Shown here: one piece after another, positions 24,486 to 33,256 of the stretch
Position numbering within the stretch: the stretch's first letter is position 1
Layout of the letters: each line of letters begins with the position of its first letter
Source of the DNA: Rhodopseudomonas_A sp036404135
GTDB lineage: Bacteria; Pseudomonadota; Alphaproteobacteria; Rhizobiales; Xanthobacteraceae
NCBI RefSeq assembly: GCF_036404135.1
Contig: NZ_DASWPE010000098.1
Location: 124,001-188,000 of the forward strand
Reading direction: 5' to 3'
DNA: 64,000 nt
Made by a program: the position numbers and the translations under genes
Notes under the pieces: generated by a model
Told to the model about the DNA's origin: nothing
The model's database searches: none
The model's input: only the letters and a program-made list of their open reading frames with translations

Positions 24486-27074
24486 CTACTTCTCCACAGT
24501 GACCTTCGCTTTGCCCGTGTTGCCGATCCAATCCGCCACGAGCGTCTCGTATCCCCAGAACCCGAGCATTGGCTTGTTGAGGTAGATAAAGAGCTCCCCA
24601 TCACGTTTGGGACGGAAACCTTCGGAGACGAATTCCGCCTTATCCGGCACCGGCGGGTTGATGTCATAGGCTGACCGGTCGTCCGTCTGTTCGGGCGGCG
24701 GCCGGTCGAGGAAATCCTCTTCGTTTCCTTTGCCGCCTATCCGGAGAATGATGCTTCCCCAGGGACGGTCAAAGGTTCGTCGCAGCGGAAACAACAGCGC
24801 GAGCGCGACCGACCTGAAAAATGAAAGGTGAGAGACCGGTTGACCTCCCATGTACGATTCCTCGCCGAAGAAAGTCCACTTGCCGGTGGCTGAAACATTG
24901 TCTTCCTCTGGAAGCCGCTTGACCGAGACGAGATATCTCTCGCCGGTCCTGAGGAAAACGCCGGTTGAAATGCAAATGTTGTTCGGCAGGTTGCTTGCCT
25001 CGCGCGCCGTATCAAAGACCAACTCAACCTTTTCCTTGCCTCCGACCCGCTGAAAACCGTCATGTCCGGTGTTCAGCTGCGTATTTTCAGTGCAAAAACT
25101 GCCAAGACTGTCGCGCATATTGAAATGGTAATGGCTGCCGAAGGCGACAGCGAGATAGAGCAACCCAACGGCTGAGACTGCAGGCGCGATCCCGTATTTG
25201 AAGGCGTGAAGGGCGGCTTGATACCAGGGCGCTTGCCTGAGTTTTCTGACAGCGGCACCGGGCAGGAAGTAGACCACCAAAAACGTTGCCAGAACGACTC
25301 GCACGGGCTGGGCCGTATAATCGAGCAGGATGTCGTTCGCAGGCTCGGGCAAGGCCAGCCACCCCAATCCCCACCCCCAGCCGAAGAGAGGATAGCAAAG
25401 CAGATAGAGGATCACGCCGACGAAGAGCGTGCTCGCTGGCAGCGATGAGACCGGCGGCGACTTCGGCGCCGCGGGACTGTTGCTCGCAGGCAGATACTTG
25501 ATCCAGAGGAGCCGCATGCGGTCCTTGATCGAGCCTGCGAGCTTGGCACTCACCCAGGTAAGAAATGCAACAAGGAGAGCCCAAACCAGGAACCATGCCG
25601 GATCCCTTGCGTAAGCATCGATCCATCGGGAGGCCAGCCCAGGAAGGACGGTTCCGACCAACCTGATGGTGTCAGACGCCCAGCGAAACGGTGTTCGGAG
25701 TTCCTGGAAGGGATAGCTGTCCCGGAACAAGGGATAAAGCAGCAGATAGCCCGTGGCAAAGACCGTGAGGAAGTAGATGGCTCGCTTGCGCCAGACGTAA
25801 TCCCAGACCTCCTCTTGAGCTCCATGTCGTAGCGTGCCGCTATCTTTTCCCTCGGCAAGAGCGGCGCTGTTTGGTTCAACGTTCGTCAGGATAGGCGCAA
25901 TGGGCGGCGGGGGTTTGGGGCTCACCAGGACATCCGTTGACGTCACTACCTCATAGTCAGCTGGGAGAACGATGGGCGCATAGAAATGGGCGCCGACTTT
26001 GATCCTGCCGAACACGGCCTCATGAATCTTGGGCTTTGGCGCCCAATTTTCGTGTTTCGGCATCGCCGCATAAAAATCCGCCATTTTGCGCGGGCTGTAC
26101 CTGTAGTAGCCACCAAGTCCGCTGCGGGAATCGTAAAGCCGCCCATCCTTGTCCTTGGCCGAGTCGGTGCTCAGCAGGGCGTCGGGTTCAGCATCCGGCA
26201 TGTCTTTGAACTGAAGTCCGGCATCCTTAGCCTCGGCCATCATCCACGCGAGGGCGATGTTGGCGAGGGAGTCGTCGGGATACCCCCCACCGACGTTGGA
26301 ATGCACGCCGGCAAACCAGACCTGCAGCAATTGCTCTTTGTCGGTCGGTCGGCTCACCCCGCTCGGCTGGGTATTGGAGGGCGTCTCATCCCACAGGACC
26401 GGGTGAAAGGTCGCGCGCTCGTCATCGATCGCGAGGGCGTGTCTCGCCTTTTTGATATTTGTGTTGAAATTCTTGTTGGGCAATTCAAGCGGCCAAAGCC
26501 ACTCACTGACGCCCCGGGTCATTTCATCGATGGGCAAACCGTATGCCGCAACGGTGTCCCAGACACCAACAAACTCGATTGAGGAGATGGGGGTTTCACA
26601 GGATTTGTAGAACCTCTTGTCCAGGATGATCTGGGCCAGACGAAATGGATATTGGAGATTCCAGATCGGGTATTTGTTGTGGCGGTAGGCGCGAAAGGCT
26701 GCGCGGGCTTTTTTGTCAAGCTCCGCTTCGTTGGCGAAATGCACCAGCCCCTGGTTCAAGACGAGTCCGACAACCACGCGGATCGTAAAGGCGCCTCGGC
26801 TAAAGCCAAACGCGAAGATCTGGTCGCCAGACTGGTAATTCCGGCAAAGAAATTTGTACAGGTTGATGACGTTCCGCTTGAGGCCCCAGCCAAACACACC
26901 ACCGAGGATCGCAAATGGCTTGAACGATGACGTTCCGACGCCATCGTCGTAAATGGCGATTTGATCCGAGCCTTTCAACTCCAGTGCCTGGAACAGTCGC
27001 CAGACGTTGGTCCGCCATACTTTTCCGGCGGCATTGCCTGTCCCATCGGAGAGAAGAACAATCTTCTTTGCCAT
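24486..27074 (-). CDS. DUF2235 alpha/beta-hydrolase protein with transmembrane region
   Basis: 862 residues. The N-terminal DUF2235 domain has LLSDGTGN at residues 7-14, the nucleophile elbow FGFSRGAFTIR and the downstream LQVWFAGVHSNVGGGYPDDS with the catalytic His. Family knowledge: DUF2235 is a phospholipase/lipase-like fold found in type VI effectors and other envelope proteins. Several membrane segments lie between about residues 430 and 660, and the C-terminus (about 680-862) is soluble. No VgrG or PAAR gene is present. It is flanked on the same strand by a membrane protein gene upstream and the S1/P1 nuclease downstream. Confidence 0.8.
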   Translation of the reverse strand: MAKKIVLLSDGTGNAAGKVWRTNVWRLFQALELKGSDQIAIYDDGVGTSSFKPFAILGGVFGWGLKRNVINLYKFLCRNYQSGDQIFAFGFSRGAFTIRVVVGLVLNQGLVHFANEAELDKKARAAFRAYRHNKYPIWNLQYPFRLAQIILDKRFYKSCETPISSIEFVGVWDTVAAYGLPIDEMTRGVSEWLWPLELPNKNFNTNIKKARHALAIDDERATFHPVLWDETPSNTQPSGVSRPTDKEQLLQVWFAGVHSNVGGGYPDDSLANIALAWMMAEAKDAGLQFKDMPDAEPDALLSTDSAKDKDGRLYDSRSGLGGYYRYSPRKMADFYAAMPKHENWAPKPKIHEAVFGRIKVGAHFYAPIVLPADYEVVTSTDVLVSPKPPPPIAPILTNVEPNSAALAEGKDSGTLRHGAQEEVWDYVWRKRAIYFLTVFATGYLLLYPLFRDSYPFQELRTPFRWASDTIRLVGTVLPGLASRWIDAYARDPAWFLVWALLVAFLTWVSAKLAGSIKDRMRLLWIKYLPASNSPAAPKSPPVSSLPASTLFVGVILYLLCYPLFGWGWGLGWLALPEPANDILLDYTAQPVRVVLATFLVVYFLPGAAVRKLRQAPWYQAALHAFKYGIAPAVSAVGLLYLAVAFGSHYHFNMRDSLGSFCTENTQLNTGHDGFQRVGGKEKVELVFDTAREASNLPNNICISTGVFLRTGERYLVSVKRLPEEDNVSATGKWTFFGEESYMGGQPVSHLSFFRSVALALLFPLRRTFDRPWGSIILRIGGKGNEEDFLDRPPPEQTDDRSAYDINPPVPDKAEFVSEGFRPKRDGELFIYLNKPMLGFWGYETLVADWIGNTGKAKVTVEK

Positions 27075-27140
27075 CGCAATCTCCCAATTAAAATACTCAA
27101 ATGAGAATCTGAATATCGGCGCGCTGAATGAATACGAATT

Positions 27141-27704
27141 TCAAATCGACTTGCTGGCAGGAAAGAGCCACAGAACAACGTAGAGGACACTCAAAAATCC
27201 GACCTGCCCGATGGCCGCGCTGACAGACGCGAGTTTGATGGCGGTGAGGGTTTTCAGCACACCGAACGTTGCGTCGGTCAGCGGCGTGAACAATTTGAAA
27301 ATTGCTACGACAACGGCATCCTCGGCAAGATCTGAGACCATGTATCCAACCGGAAACAGCCACCAGACCCAGGCCGGAACGTTGGAGAGGAAAGGAAATG
27401 ACCCCGCCAGCGCCAGGGAGGAAAGCCCCAGGAGGAGACCAAGACTGACAAGGAAGGCGATATCGAGCGGGATAAGGGTCGGAAAGACATAACCTGCGAT
27501 GGCGTCGTGATTACCCGGCTCCGATAACCATTGGGAGAGCGTTTCCCGACTCAGCAGCCTCGGTTTCTGGGAAGGAATATAGTTCATCCGCTCAATGAAT
27601 CGGCCGCTGACATCCTCGCCATATTTTGGCGTGATCACGTATTTGAGGATCAGCGTCAGGCCAATGGTTATGACGAACAACCCAAGGACGCTCTTCATTT
27701 TCAT
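27141..27704 (-). CDS. Polytopic membrane protein of unknown function
   Basis: 187 residues with about four membrane segments (VLGLFVITIGLTLILKYVI; LIPLDIAFLVSLGLLLGL; VPAWVWWLFPVGYMVSDL; a C-terminal LSVLYVVLWLF). An acidic pair sits in the third segment (DLAEDAV). I know no family. It is 66 nt upstream of the DUF2235 gene on the same strand, so it may be part of the same unit and could be an immunity or transport partner. Confidence 0.55.
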   Translation of the reverse strand: MKMKSVLGLFVITIGLTLILKYVITPKYGEDVSGRFIERMNYIPSQKPRLLSRETLSQWLSEPGNHDAIAGYVFPTLIPLDIAFLVSLGLLLGLSSLALAGSFPFLSNVPAWVWWLFPVGYMVSDLAEDAVVVAIFKLFTPLTDATFGVLKTLTAIKLASVSAAIGQVGFLSVLYVVLWLFPASKSI

Positions 27705-27736
27705 CGTCCCCTAAAGTCATCACTCTTGCAGCAAGC

Positions 27737-29269
27737 TCACCGATCGCGCTCGCGCTCAGGCCCGTCGGTCCGCGATCGCTCGGTTTCTCGGTCCCCGAGC
27801 CAGTCCAGCCGATCCTCCCGCCTGGCCGCGGCCGGCGTTGGCGAATGGGCCGCATCCAACCAATCCAGCCGATCCTCATGGGGCGCCAGCCGATATTTAT
27901 CCGTTCCTCTCTCTGACACCTCGATATCATTCTGCCGATCGACGGCGGCGCGGGCCTCCACCCGTTCTTCCACGGGCATGCGCTCCGGCCTTGGCGGCAC
28001 AGCCGCGCGCGATGCCGGCCGCCGCTCCTCGAAAATAAGTCTCTCCTCCGCCTCTTCCAGTTCACGTGGATGCAGAGGCCGCCCATCCGGATCCGGCACC
28101 GGTTCAAGCCCAGTCCGCTCCGCTTCCTGAAGCCTGAGCTCAGTCAGCTTGGCGTCGAATTCCCGCAGGCTGGCTTCGACCCGTTTCCAGTCATCGAGCG
28201 GATGGTCTGTCCGGTAGCCGTCCGCCTGCATGCGCTCCCGCACCGCGTCATGCAGTTCGCGCCAGACCGGCAAGAGATCCTCAAGGACTTCCTCCCGAAC
28301 GGCCGCCCCGCGCTCCACATCCGCAAGCAGCTTTTTCGCGGCCTCCCCGACCCGGATCGGATCCTGGTTTTCAAGCCGGATGCGGTCTTCATTAGGCCGG
28401 GGTGGATAAAGCTCGGGCCCCCAGAGCCGCTTGTCAACCTCCCGCCAGAACGTGCCCCATTCCCTGGCCTCGTCCGGACTGAGTCCGGGAACGGGCTCCC
28501 GCCGTTCCGGCGGCCAATCGGGCCGCCCGGACAGCAAGGGAAAGCGGTCGCGCACCCTGGCCTCGCCCAACAACTCGCGCCGGGCCTCAAGCGTATCATG
28601 CTCGATCATTGGTCTCCCCCATCGCCGGGCCCGGCGTTCAGCCGGGTCCGGCCCTCGATGAACAGTCGGTAGTTGGTCGATGCCACGGGCCGCATGACTG
28701 CGGGCGTCGATCTCGACGCCTGCGCCCGCCTTGCCGAGGGCGTCGTTGGCGATAACCGCCCAGGCCTGCCGCGCCTCGGTCACGAAGGCGAGGCCATCCG
28801 CCTCGCGCATCTTGAGTTTGAAGCCGTCCGCGCCGACGGCGCGGGTGGTCAGCATCAGGTGGACGTGGGGATTGCGCAGAGTACCATCGTCATGAATGGC
28901 GATGTCGACGACGTGACCCCGGGTCACGTACACGTCGGCCATCGACCGGGCGACCTCCTCCCAGGCTCGCCTTGGGAGTTCAACCGGCAGCGCGAACTCG
29001 ATTTCCTTGGCGAGTCGCGCGTCCTTCCTCTTCTCCGCCGCCTCGACCGCGTTCCAGAGCTTGGCCCGGTCGGACATCCAGGCAGGCGCCCCCGGCGGTA
29101 GCCTGATCTCGGTGAACACTACGTCGCGCTTGCCGCCGAACGCGCTGTCCTTTTCCTCCGCGTCGTTGGGCAGGGTCTCTCCTGCCCGGTATGCCGCGGC
29201 GGCGACGGCCGACCGGCCGTCCCGGCGGCTGATATTCTTGACGTGCAGGTGGTAGATGGCCACGGGCAT
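27737..29269 (-). CDS. MobA/MobL-type relaxase, second transfer module
   Basis: 510 residues from the ATG at 29269, which gives the usual MPVAIYHLHVKNISRRDGRS start of this family; a GTG 12 nt upstream is possible. The MOBQ domain has AAAAYRAGE with Tyr27, EIEFALPVELPRRAWEEVAR and the metal motif IHDDGTLRNPHVHLML (His126, 135, 137). The long C-terminal half is charged and helical. A nic-like TAAGTGCGCT and a strong inverted repeat lie upstream, and the coupling protein is divergent. Confidence 0.85.
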   Translation of the reverse strand: MPVAIYHLHVKNISRRDGRSAVAAAAYRAGETLPNDAEEKDSAFGGKRDVVFTEIRLPPGAPAWMSDRAKLWNAVEAAEKRKDARLAKEIEFALPVELPRRAWEEVARSMADVYVTRGHVVDIAIHDDGTLRNPHVHLMLTTRAVGADGFKLKMREADGLAFVTEARQAWAVIANDALGKAGAGVEIDARSHAARGIDQLPTVHRGPDPAERRARRWGRPMIEHDTLEARRELLGEARVRDRFPLLSGRPDWPPERREPVPGLSPDEAREWGTFWREVDKRLWGPELYPPRPNEDRIRLENQDPIRVGEAAKKLLADVERGAAVREEVLEDLLPVWRELHDAVRERMQADGYRTDHPLDDWKRVEASLREFDAKLTELRLQEAERTGLEPVPDPDGRPLHPRELEEAEERLIFEERRPASRAAVPPRPERMPVEERVEARAAVDRQNDIEVSERGTDKYRLAPHEDRLDWLDAAHSPTPAAARREDRLDWLGDRETERSRTDGPERERDR

Positions 29270-29340
29270 CTCACTTGGCACGATAGCAGCGCGCCCCCTC
29301 TTGGGGCGCGCCGGGTCCAGGGTGTCCCTGGCGCACTAGC

Positions 29341-29448
29341 CGGTTTTCTCCGACGCGCCTCTCCGCGTCGGTCAGAAAACCGAGCTACGCGTCGCCGCCA
29401 CCTCCAAAACTCAATGCGTACATGTTGGCGGCGATGCGTAAGTGCGCT
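29341..29448. other. Candidate oriT/nic region of the second relaxase
   Basis: An inverted repeat CGGTTTTCT(C)CGACGCG / CGCGTCGG(TC)AGAAAACCG spans 29341-29382. Downstream is the nic-like TAAGTGCGCT at 29439-29448, preceded by ATGTTGGCG at 29422-29430. The order of hairpin then nic, and the match with 18721-18760, support an oriT. The sequence lies between divergent relaxase and coupling-protein genes. Confidence 0.65.
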
Positions 29449-29531
29449 GTTACTTCGGAGATAGTGTCACACTTTGCGATTGTGTCACCAGATTTCTCCC
29501 GTTAGCTTGATGGACGGGCAAGGGGTGTCGC

Positions 29532-31283
29532 GTGAGTAGTCTGTTCGATTTGTCCAGGGAGCTGGGGGCTTTCCGGTCGGCCGCGAAGTGGGGCCGCTGG
29601 GGACTGAAGGCGGGCCGGCATTGGCGGGCCAGCCGGGTGCGTGCGCGGATCGAGGCGGAGTACGATGCCGAGACCGCCGAGGCGGTCGCCGCCGCGATCA
29701 CTTCCGGCCGGAACCCTGAGCCGATCCTTGAACGCGCCAGGCAGCGCAAGGCGGAAGAGGCCCACCGCGACAAACTTCTGAGTCACCCACCCCCGCTCCA
29801 TGGCTCCGCGGCCTGGGCGGCGCCGACCGACCTCGCGCGTTTCCTCAAGGGCCGTGACGGGTTTGATACGCCGTCGTCCATTTTGCTCGGGACCTACCTG
29901 GAGGACGGCGGTCAAGCTCCGAGCGGATTCGTGCATTGGGATGGCGATGGCCACCTGCTGACCCTGGCCCCGACCCGCTCCGGCAAGTCGGTGACGACGA
30001 TCATCCCGAACCTGCTGCGCTACCGGGGCAGTGCCGTGGTGCTCGACCCGAAGGGAGAGCTCTACGAGGCCACTTCGGCCTGGCGCGCGGCCAACGTCGG
30101 TCCGGTCTACCGGATCGCCCCGTTCGATGACGGCAGCGATGCCCGGACGGCGAATTTCCCGCGCCACGGCTTCAACCCGCTCTTCCGCCTCCGCTCCCAG
30201 CACCAGGCGCGGGGGCTGGCGCAGCTGATGTTTCCACGTGATCCGAACGGTCAGGAGTTCTTCAACGACGACGCTGTCAGTTTCCTGACCGGCCTGATCC
30301 AATACATCCTCAACGCCGCGCCGCCCGACCGCCGCAATCTCGGCACGGTACGCGAGGCTACCTCCGCCCCGATCGACCGTTTCAAAAGCCTCGCCACCCA
30401 CATGGCGTCATCGCCGCTGGTGGCGGTGCGGGAAGCCGCCAACAACGTGCTGGGCAAATCCGGTGACCGCGGGCTGCCGAACCTGCGGGACACCCTGCAT
30501 AGCAAACTGGCGCTCTGGAGCGATCCCGCCCTGCTTGCCGCCACTGACCGCGACGACGTCGACTTCACCAAGCTCAAGGACAGTCCCGCCACGGTCTACA
30601 TCACCGTACCATTGAACCTTCACGAGGCTTATGCGCCGTTCATCAAGGTGCTGCTCAAGGCGGCGCTCGACGCCATGCTCGACAATCCCGCCCAACCGAA
30701 AATCCCTGTCCTCTTCGTTCTCGACGAGTTCCTCTCGCTCGGTCCGTTCGCGGATTTCCGCAATGCCATCCGCACCCATGCCGCCGCGGGCGTCCGGCTG
30801 TGGTTTTTCCTCCAGGACATGGGCACGCTGGAGGAGCACTACCCCGGCAAGGCCTGGCATGCGTTCCTCAACACCTCGGTGAAGCAGTTCTTCGGCATTG
30901 ACGATCCTTTCACCGCCGAACTGGTCGGCCGCTACCTGGGCAACCAGACTGTCGCCTATCGCAGCACCCAAAGCGGCGCCAACGTCTCGGCGCAGATGGG
31001 CAACTGGACCAGCGACGGGTCGGCGGGCGTGGCCTTCTCCAGTGGCGAGAGCATCCAGTTTCTCGGGCGTCCGCTGATGACACCGGATGAGGTCATGGCC
31101 CTACTTTCCGACTGGCATGCCGACGGCACGCGCACCGGCATCATTCACATTCGCGGCCCGCGCGCCTTCAAGGCCCGGCTGGTGCCCTACGATTTCAGCG
31201 AGACCTGCCGGTCACGGCTGGGCGCATACCGTGTGGGGGGCAAAACACATGCAACAGGAGCAAACGCGCCTTCAAAGGCTTGA
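29532..31283 (+). CDS. VirD4/TraG-type coupling protein, second transfer module
   Basis: 583 residues from a GTG start. Walker A is APTRSGKSVTTIIPNLLRY at about residue 147; Walker B is VLFVLDEFLSLGPFADF at about residue 394. It continues with WFFLQDMGTLEEHYPGKAWH, typical of TraG. Unlike the protein at 16031, it has no N-terminal membrane helices: the first 90 residues are charged and helical, so it may dock to a host-encoded channel in a different way. Its end overlaps the next gene by 35 nt. Confidence 0.85.
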   Translation: MSSLFDLSRELGAFRSAAKWGRWGLKAGRHWRASRVRARIEAEYDAETAEAVAAAITSGRNPEPILERARQRKAEEAHRDKLLSHPPPLHGSAAWAAPTDLARFLKGRDGFDTPSSILLGTYLEDGGQAPSGFVHWDGDGHLLTLAPTRSGKSVTTIIPNLLRYRGSAVVLDPKGELYEATSAWRAANVGPVYRIAPFDDGSDARTANFPRHGFNPLFRLRSQHQARGLAQLMFPRDPNGQEFFNDDAVSFLTGLIQYILNAAPPDRRNLGTVREATSAPIDRFKSLATHMASSPLVAVREAANNVLGKSGDRGLPNLRDTLHSKLALWSDPALLAATDRDDVDFTKLKDSPATVYITVPLNLHEAYAPFIKVLLKAALDAMLDNPAQPKIPVLFVLDEFLSLGPFADFRNAIRTHAAAGVRLWFFLQDMGTLEEHYPGKAWHAFLNTSVKQFFGIDDPFTAELVGRYLGNQTVAYRSTQSGANVSAQMGNWTSDGSAGVAFSSGESIQFLGRPLMTPDEVMALLSDWHADGTRTGIIHIRGPRAFKARLVPYDFSETCRSRLGAYRVGGKTHATGANAPSKA

Positions 31284-32172
31284 TCCGTCCCGGCTCAAAC
31301 GCGGCGGATTCTGGCACAAGATCGTCCTGATCTTCAGCGCGGAGATGGGGCTTGTCATGGGTACGATCTTCAGCGGCGGCGTGGGCACGCCGCTCCTGGC
31401 CGGATTTCTGGTCGTCCCGTTGTTCGGCCTCACCCTGGGGTTCGTCGGCCTCAGCAGGGCAAGGGACAGGATCGTCAAGGCAACGACGACTAACCTCTTG
31501 CCCGACGACCATCCGCTCACCAAAGCGGTTCACGGCATGGCCCAAGAGCTTCACCTATCTGCAATGCCAAAGGTCGGCGTTTATCCAGATAACGACATCA
31601 ACGCATTCGCCGCCGGATCGGGACCCAAGAAGGCGGTTGTGAGTTTCAGCCAGGGGCTCCTTGATCGCTGCACCAACAGGGAAGTCCTGGCCATCGCCGC
31701 GCATGAGCTGGCACACATCGCCAACAACGACATGCGCCGTATGCAGTACGCGTGGTCATTCCAGAATGCGCTGACCTGGTACATGATGTTCGAACGCGCG
31801 CGCACAATGGTCCGCTGGTTACTGAGCACCCTTGGCGAAATCCTGATCCTGAAGCTTTCCCGCAAGCGCGAATTTTGGGCGGACGCGACGGCGGCAGCAC
31901 TCCTCGGGAAAGAGGCGATGATCGAAGCCCTGCGCCGCCTCGATGGAGATCCCATCGAGCCGCCCGCCTCAAAGCTCGCCTATGCCCGGCTGATGATCCG
32001 GTCAAATCCGAGGGAATGGTTTGCCACACACCCCACCATTGCCAACCGGATTGCAGCGTTGGAGCAAGAGGTCTACGTTCGAAAGCTGCCGTTCCTCTCC
32101 GAAGCGCGCCGAACGCTGAAGAGAGAGCCGCGAGAACGACGGCTACACGAAGCCGAAGACATTTCTCATTAA
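31249..32172 (+). CDS. M48-family membrane zinc metalloprotease (HtpX-like)
   Basis: 307 residues from the ATG at 31249. Two N-terminal membrane segments (about residues 24-63) precede a peptidase domain with the zinc motif AAHELAHIANNDMRR and the third ligand in KREFWADATAAALLG. Family knowledge: HtpX-like proteases degrade damaged membrane proteins. It overlaps the coupling-protein gene by 35 nt, so it is translationally linked to transfer; it may process or survey transfer-associated membrane proteins, which is inference. Confidence 0.85.
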   Translation: MQQEQTRLQRLDPSRLKRGGFWHKIVLIFSAEMGLVMGTIFSGGVGTPLLAGFLVVPLFGLTLGFVGLSRARDRIVKATTTNLLPDDHPLTKAVHGMAQELHLSAMPKVGVYPDNDINAFAAGSGPKKAVVSFSQGLLDRCTNREVLAIAAHELAHIANNDMRRMQYAWSFQNALTWYMMFERARTMVRWLLSTLGEILILKLSRKREFWADATAAALLGKEAMIEALRRLDGDPIEPPASKLAYARLMIRSNPREWFATHPTIANRIAALEQEVYVRKLPFLSEARRTLKREPRERRLHEAEDISH

Positions 32173-32277
32173 GCGAGCCAACCCATTTGAGATCATAGTT
32201 CTCCGATGTAATGTCTGGGGTGCACCTCATCGGTGACGTCCCCCTCTGGAGGCAATCATATTAAACTGGTTACAAGA

Positions 32278-33243
32278 ATGTCCGTTACCCAACAGATCGT
32301 CTTCGCCTTGCTGTTGACCGGGATGGTGAGCATCGACACGGCCAAAGCGCAGGATCGCGGTCAAATCGGAAGATGCTTATCCATTCAGGATATCGATGAG
32401 CGGGTCGACTGTCTTGAAAGCGGCGGAGCGCGACCAGGCGTCTCTGCACCTTCTCTTCGACCCGGAGCGGCCACGACCGGCCCCAGCTTCGATTGTCGGG
32501 CAGCAACCCTATCGATCGAACGCGCGATCTGCGGAGATCAAACCTTGTCCGAGTGGGACGCCCGGATGATGCTGCAATATCAACAAGCACTTCGGTCGCG
32601 AAAAGGATCCGAAATCCAGTCGCTCGTTGAGGCCCAACGTTTATGGATTCAGCGTCGGAACGGCGCTTGTAGCGGGATCCCCGGGACTGCCATCTGGTCT
32701 TGCATTCTAGAAATGACTAAGCAGCGCATTGCGGCTCTCTCAAACCCTGCCCGGCCAACCGACACGCCAAACCTTACGTCCCAGCCCTCTTCCACCTTAC
32801 TACCTCGGGGACAGGATGTGGCGACTAGCAGCCAACCGCCTGCACCGCAAAATGGGCCGGCGACCACAGTAGTCCCCAACTCCAACTCTTCCCCGGCCAA
32901 TCCAACCTCAGAAGGCACAAACCCGCTGTTGTTAGTCATTTTTGTGTTGGGCGCGATCATCGGCGGCATCACCGTCGGAAACAGCATTCGGCGGCGCACA
33001 CTCCGGCAAAGCCTAATCGCAAAATATGGCGAGGGAATCGCAAATCGCATACTGGCCAGGCAGATTTGGCAGGGAATGACAGGCGAACAGCTCGTAGATT
33101 CCTGGGGTGCCCCCGCGGATAGGGATCACGAGATCATGAAGTCAAAAACGAAAGAAACGTGGAAATACCAACAGTACGGACGCAACCGGTTTCGCAATCG
33201 CGTTTTTTTGGAGAACGGTATGGTCGTTGGCTGGAAGCAATAA
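32278..33243 (+). CDS. LprI-type N-terminal protein with a C-terminal membrane helix
   Basis: 321 residues from the ATG at 32278. A signal peptide (ALLLTGMVSIDTAKA) is followed by a Cys-rich LprI-like domain (FDCRAATLSIERAICGDQTL, WIQRRNGACSGIPGTAIWSC) at about residues 75-150. A long Ser/Pro/Thr linker leads to one membrane helix (LLLVIFVLGAIIGGITVGN, about 220-240) and a C-terminal domain resembling the small SmpA/OmlA-like fold (WQGMTGEQLVDSWGAPADRD). LprI-type domains bind or inhibit lysozyme in some bacteria. The order of topology is unusual. Confidence 0.6.
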   Translation: MSVTQQIVFALLLTGMVSIDTAKAQDRGQIGRCLSIQDIDERVDCLESGGARPGVSAPSLRPGAATTGPSFDCRAATLSIERAICGDQTLSEWDARMMLQYQQALRSRKGSEIQSLVEAQRLWIQRRNGACSGIPGTAIWSCILEMTKQRIAALSNPARPTDTPNLTSQPSSTLLPRGQDVATSSQPPAPQNGPATTVVPNSNSSPANPTSEGTNPLLLVIFVLGAIIGGITVGNSIRRRTLRQSLIAKYGEGIANRILARQIWQGMTGEQLVDSWGAPADRDHEIMKSKTKETWKYQQYGRNRFRNRVFLENGMVVGWKQ

Positions 33244-33256
33244 AATGGAGTAACCG

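Noticed and set aside
24486..27074. Type VI secretion effector in a vgrG cluster
   Set aside because: The DUF2235 domain would allow it, but there is no VgrG, PAAR or immunity gene of known type around it.
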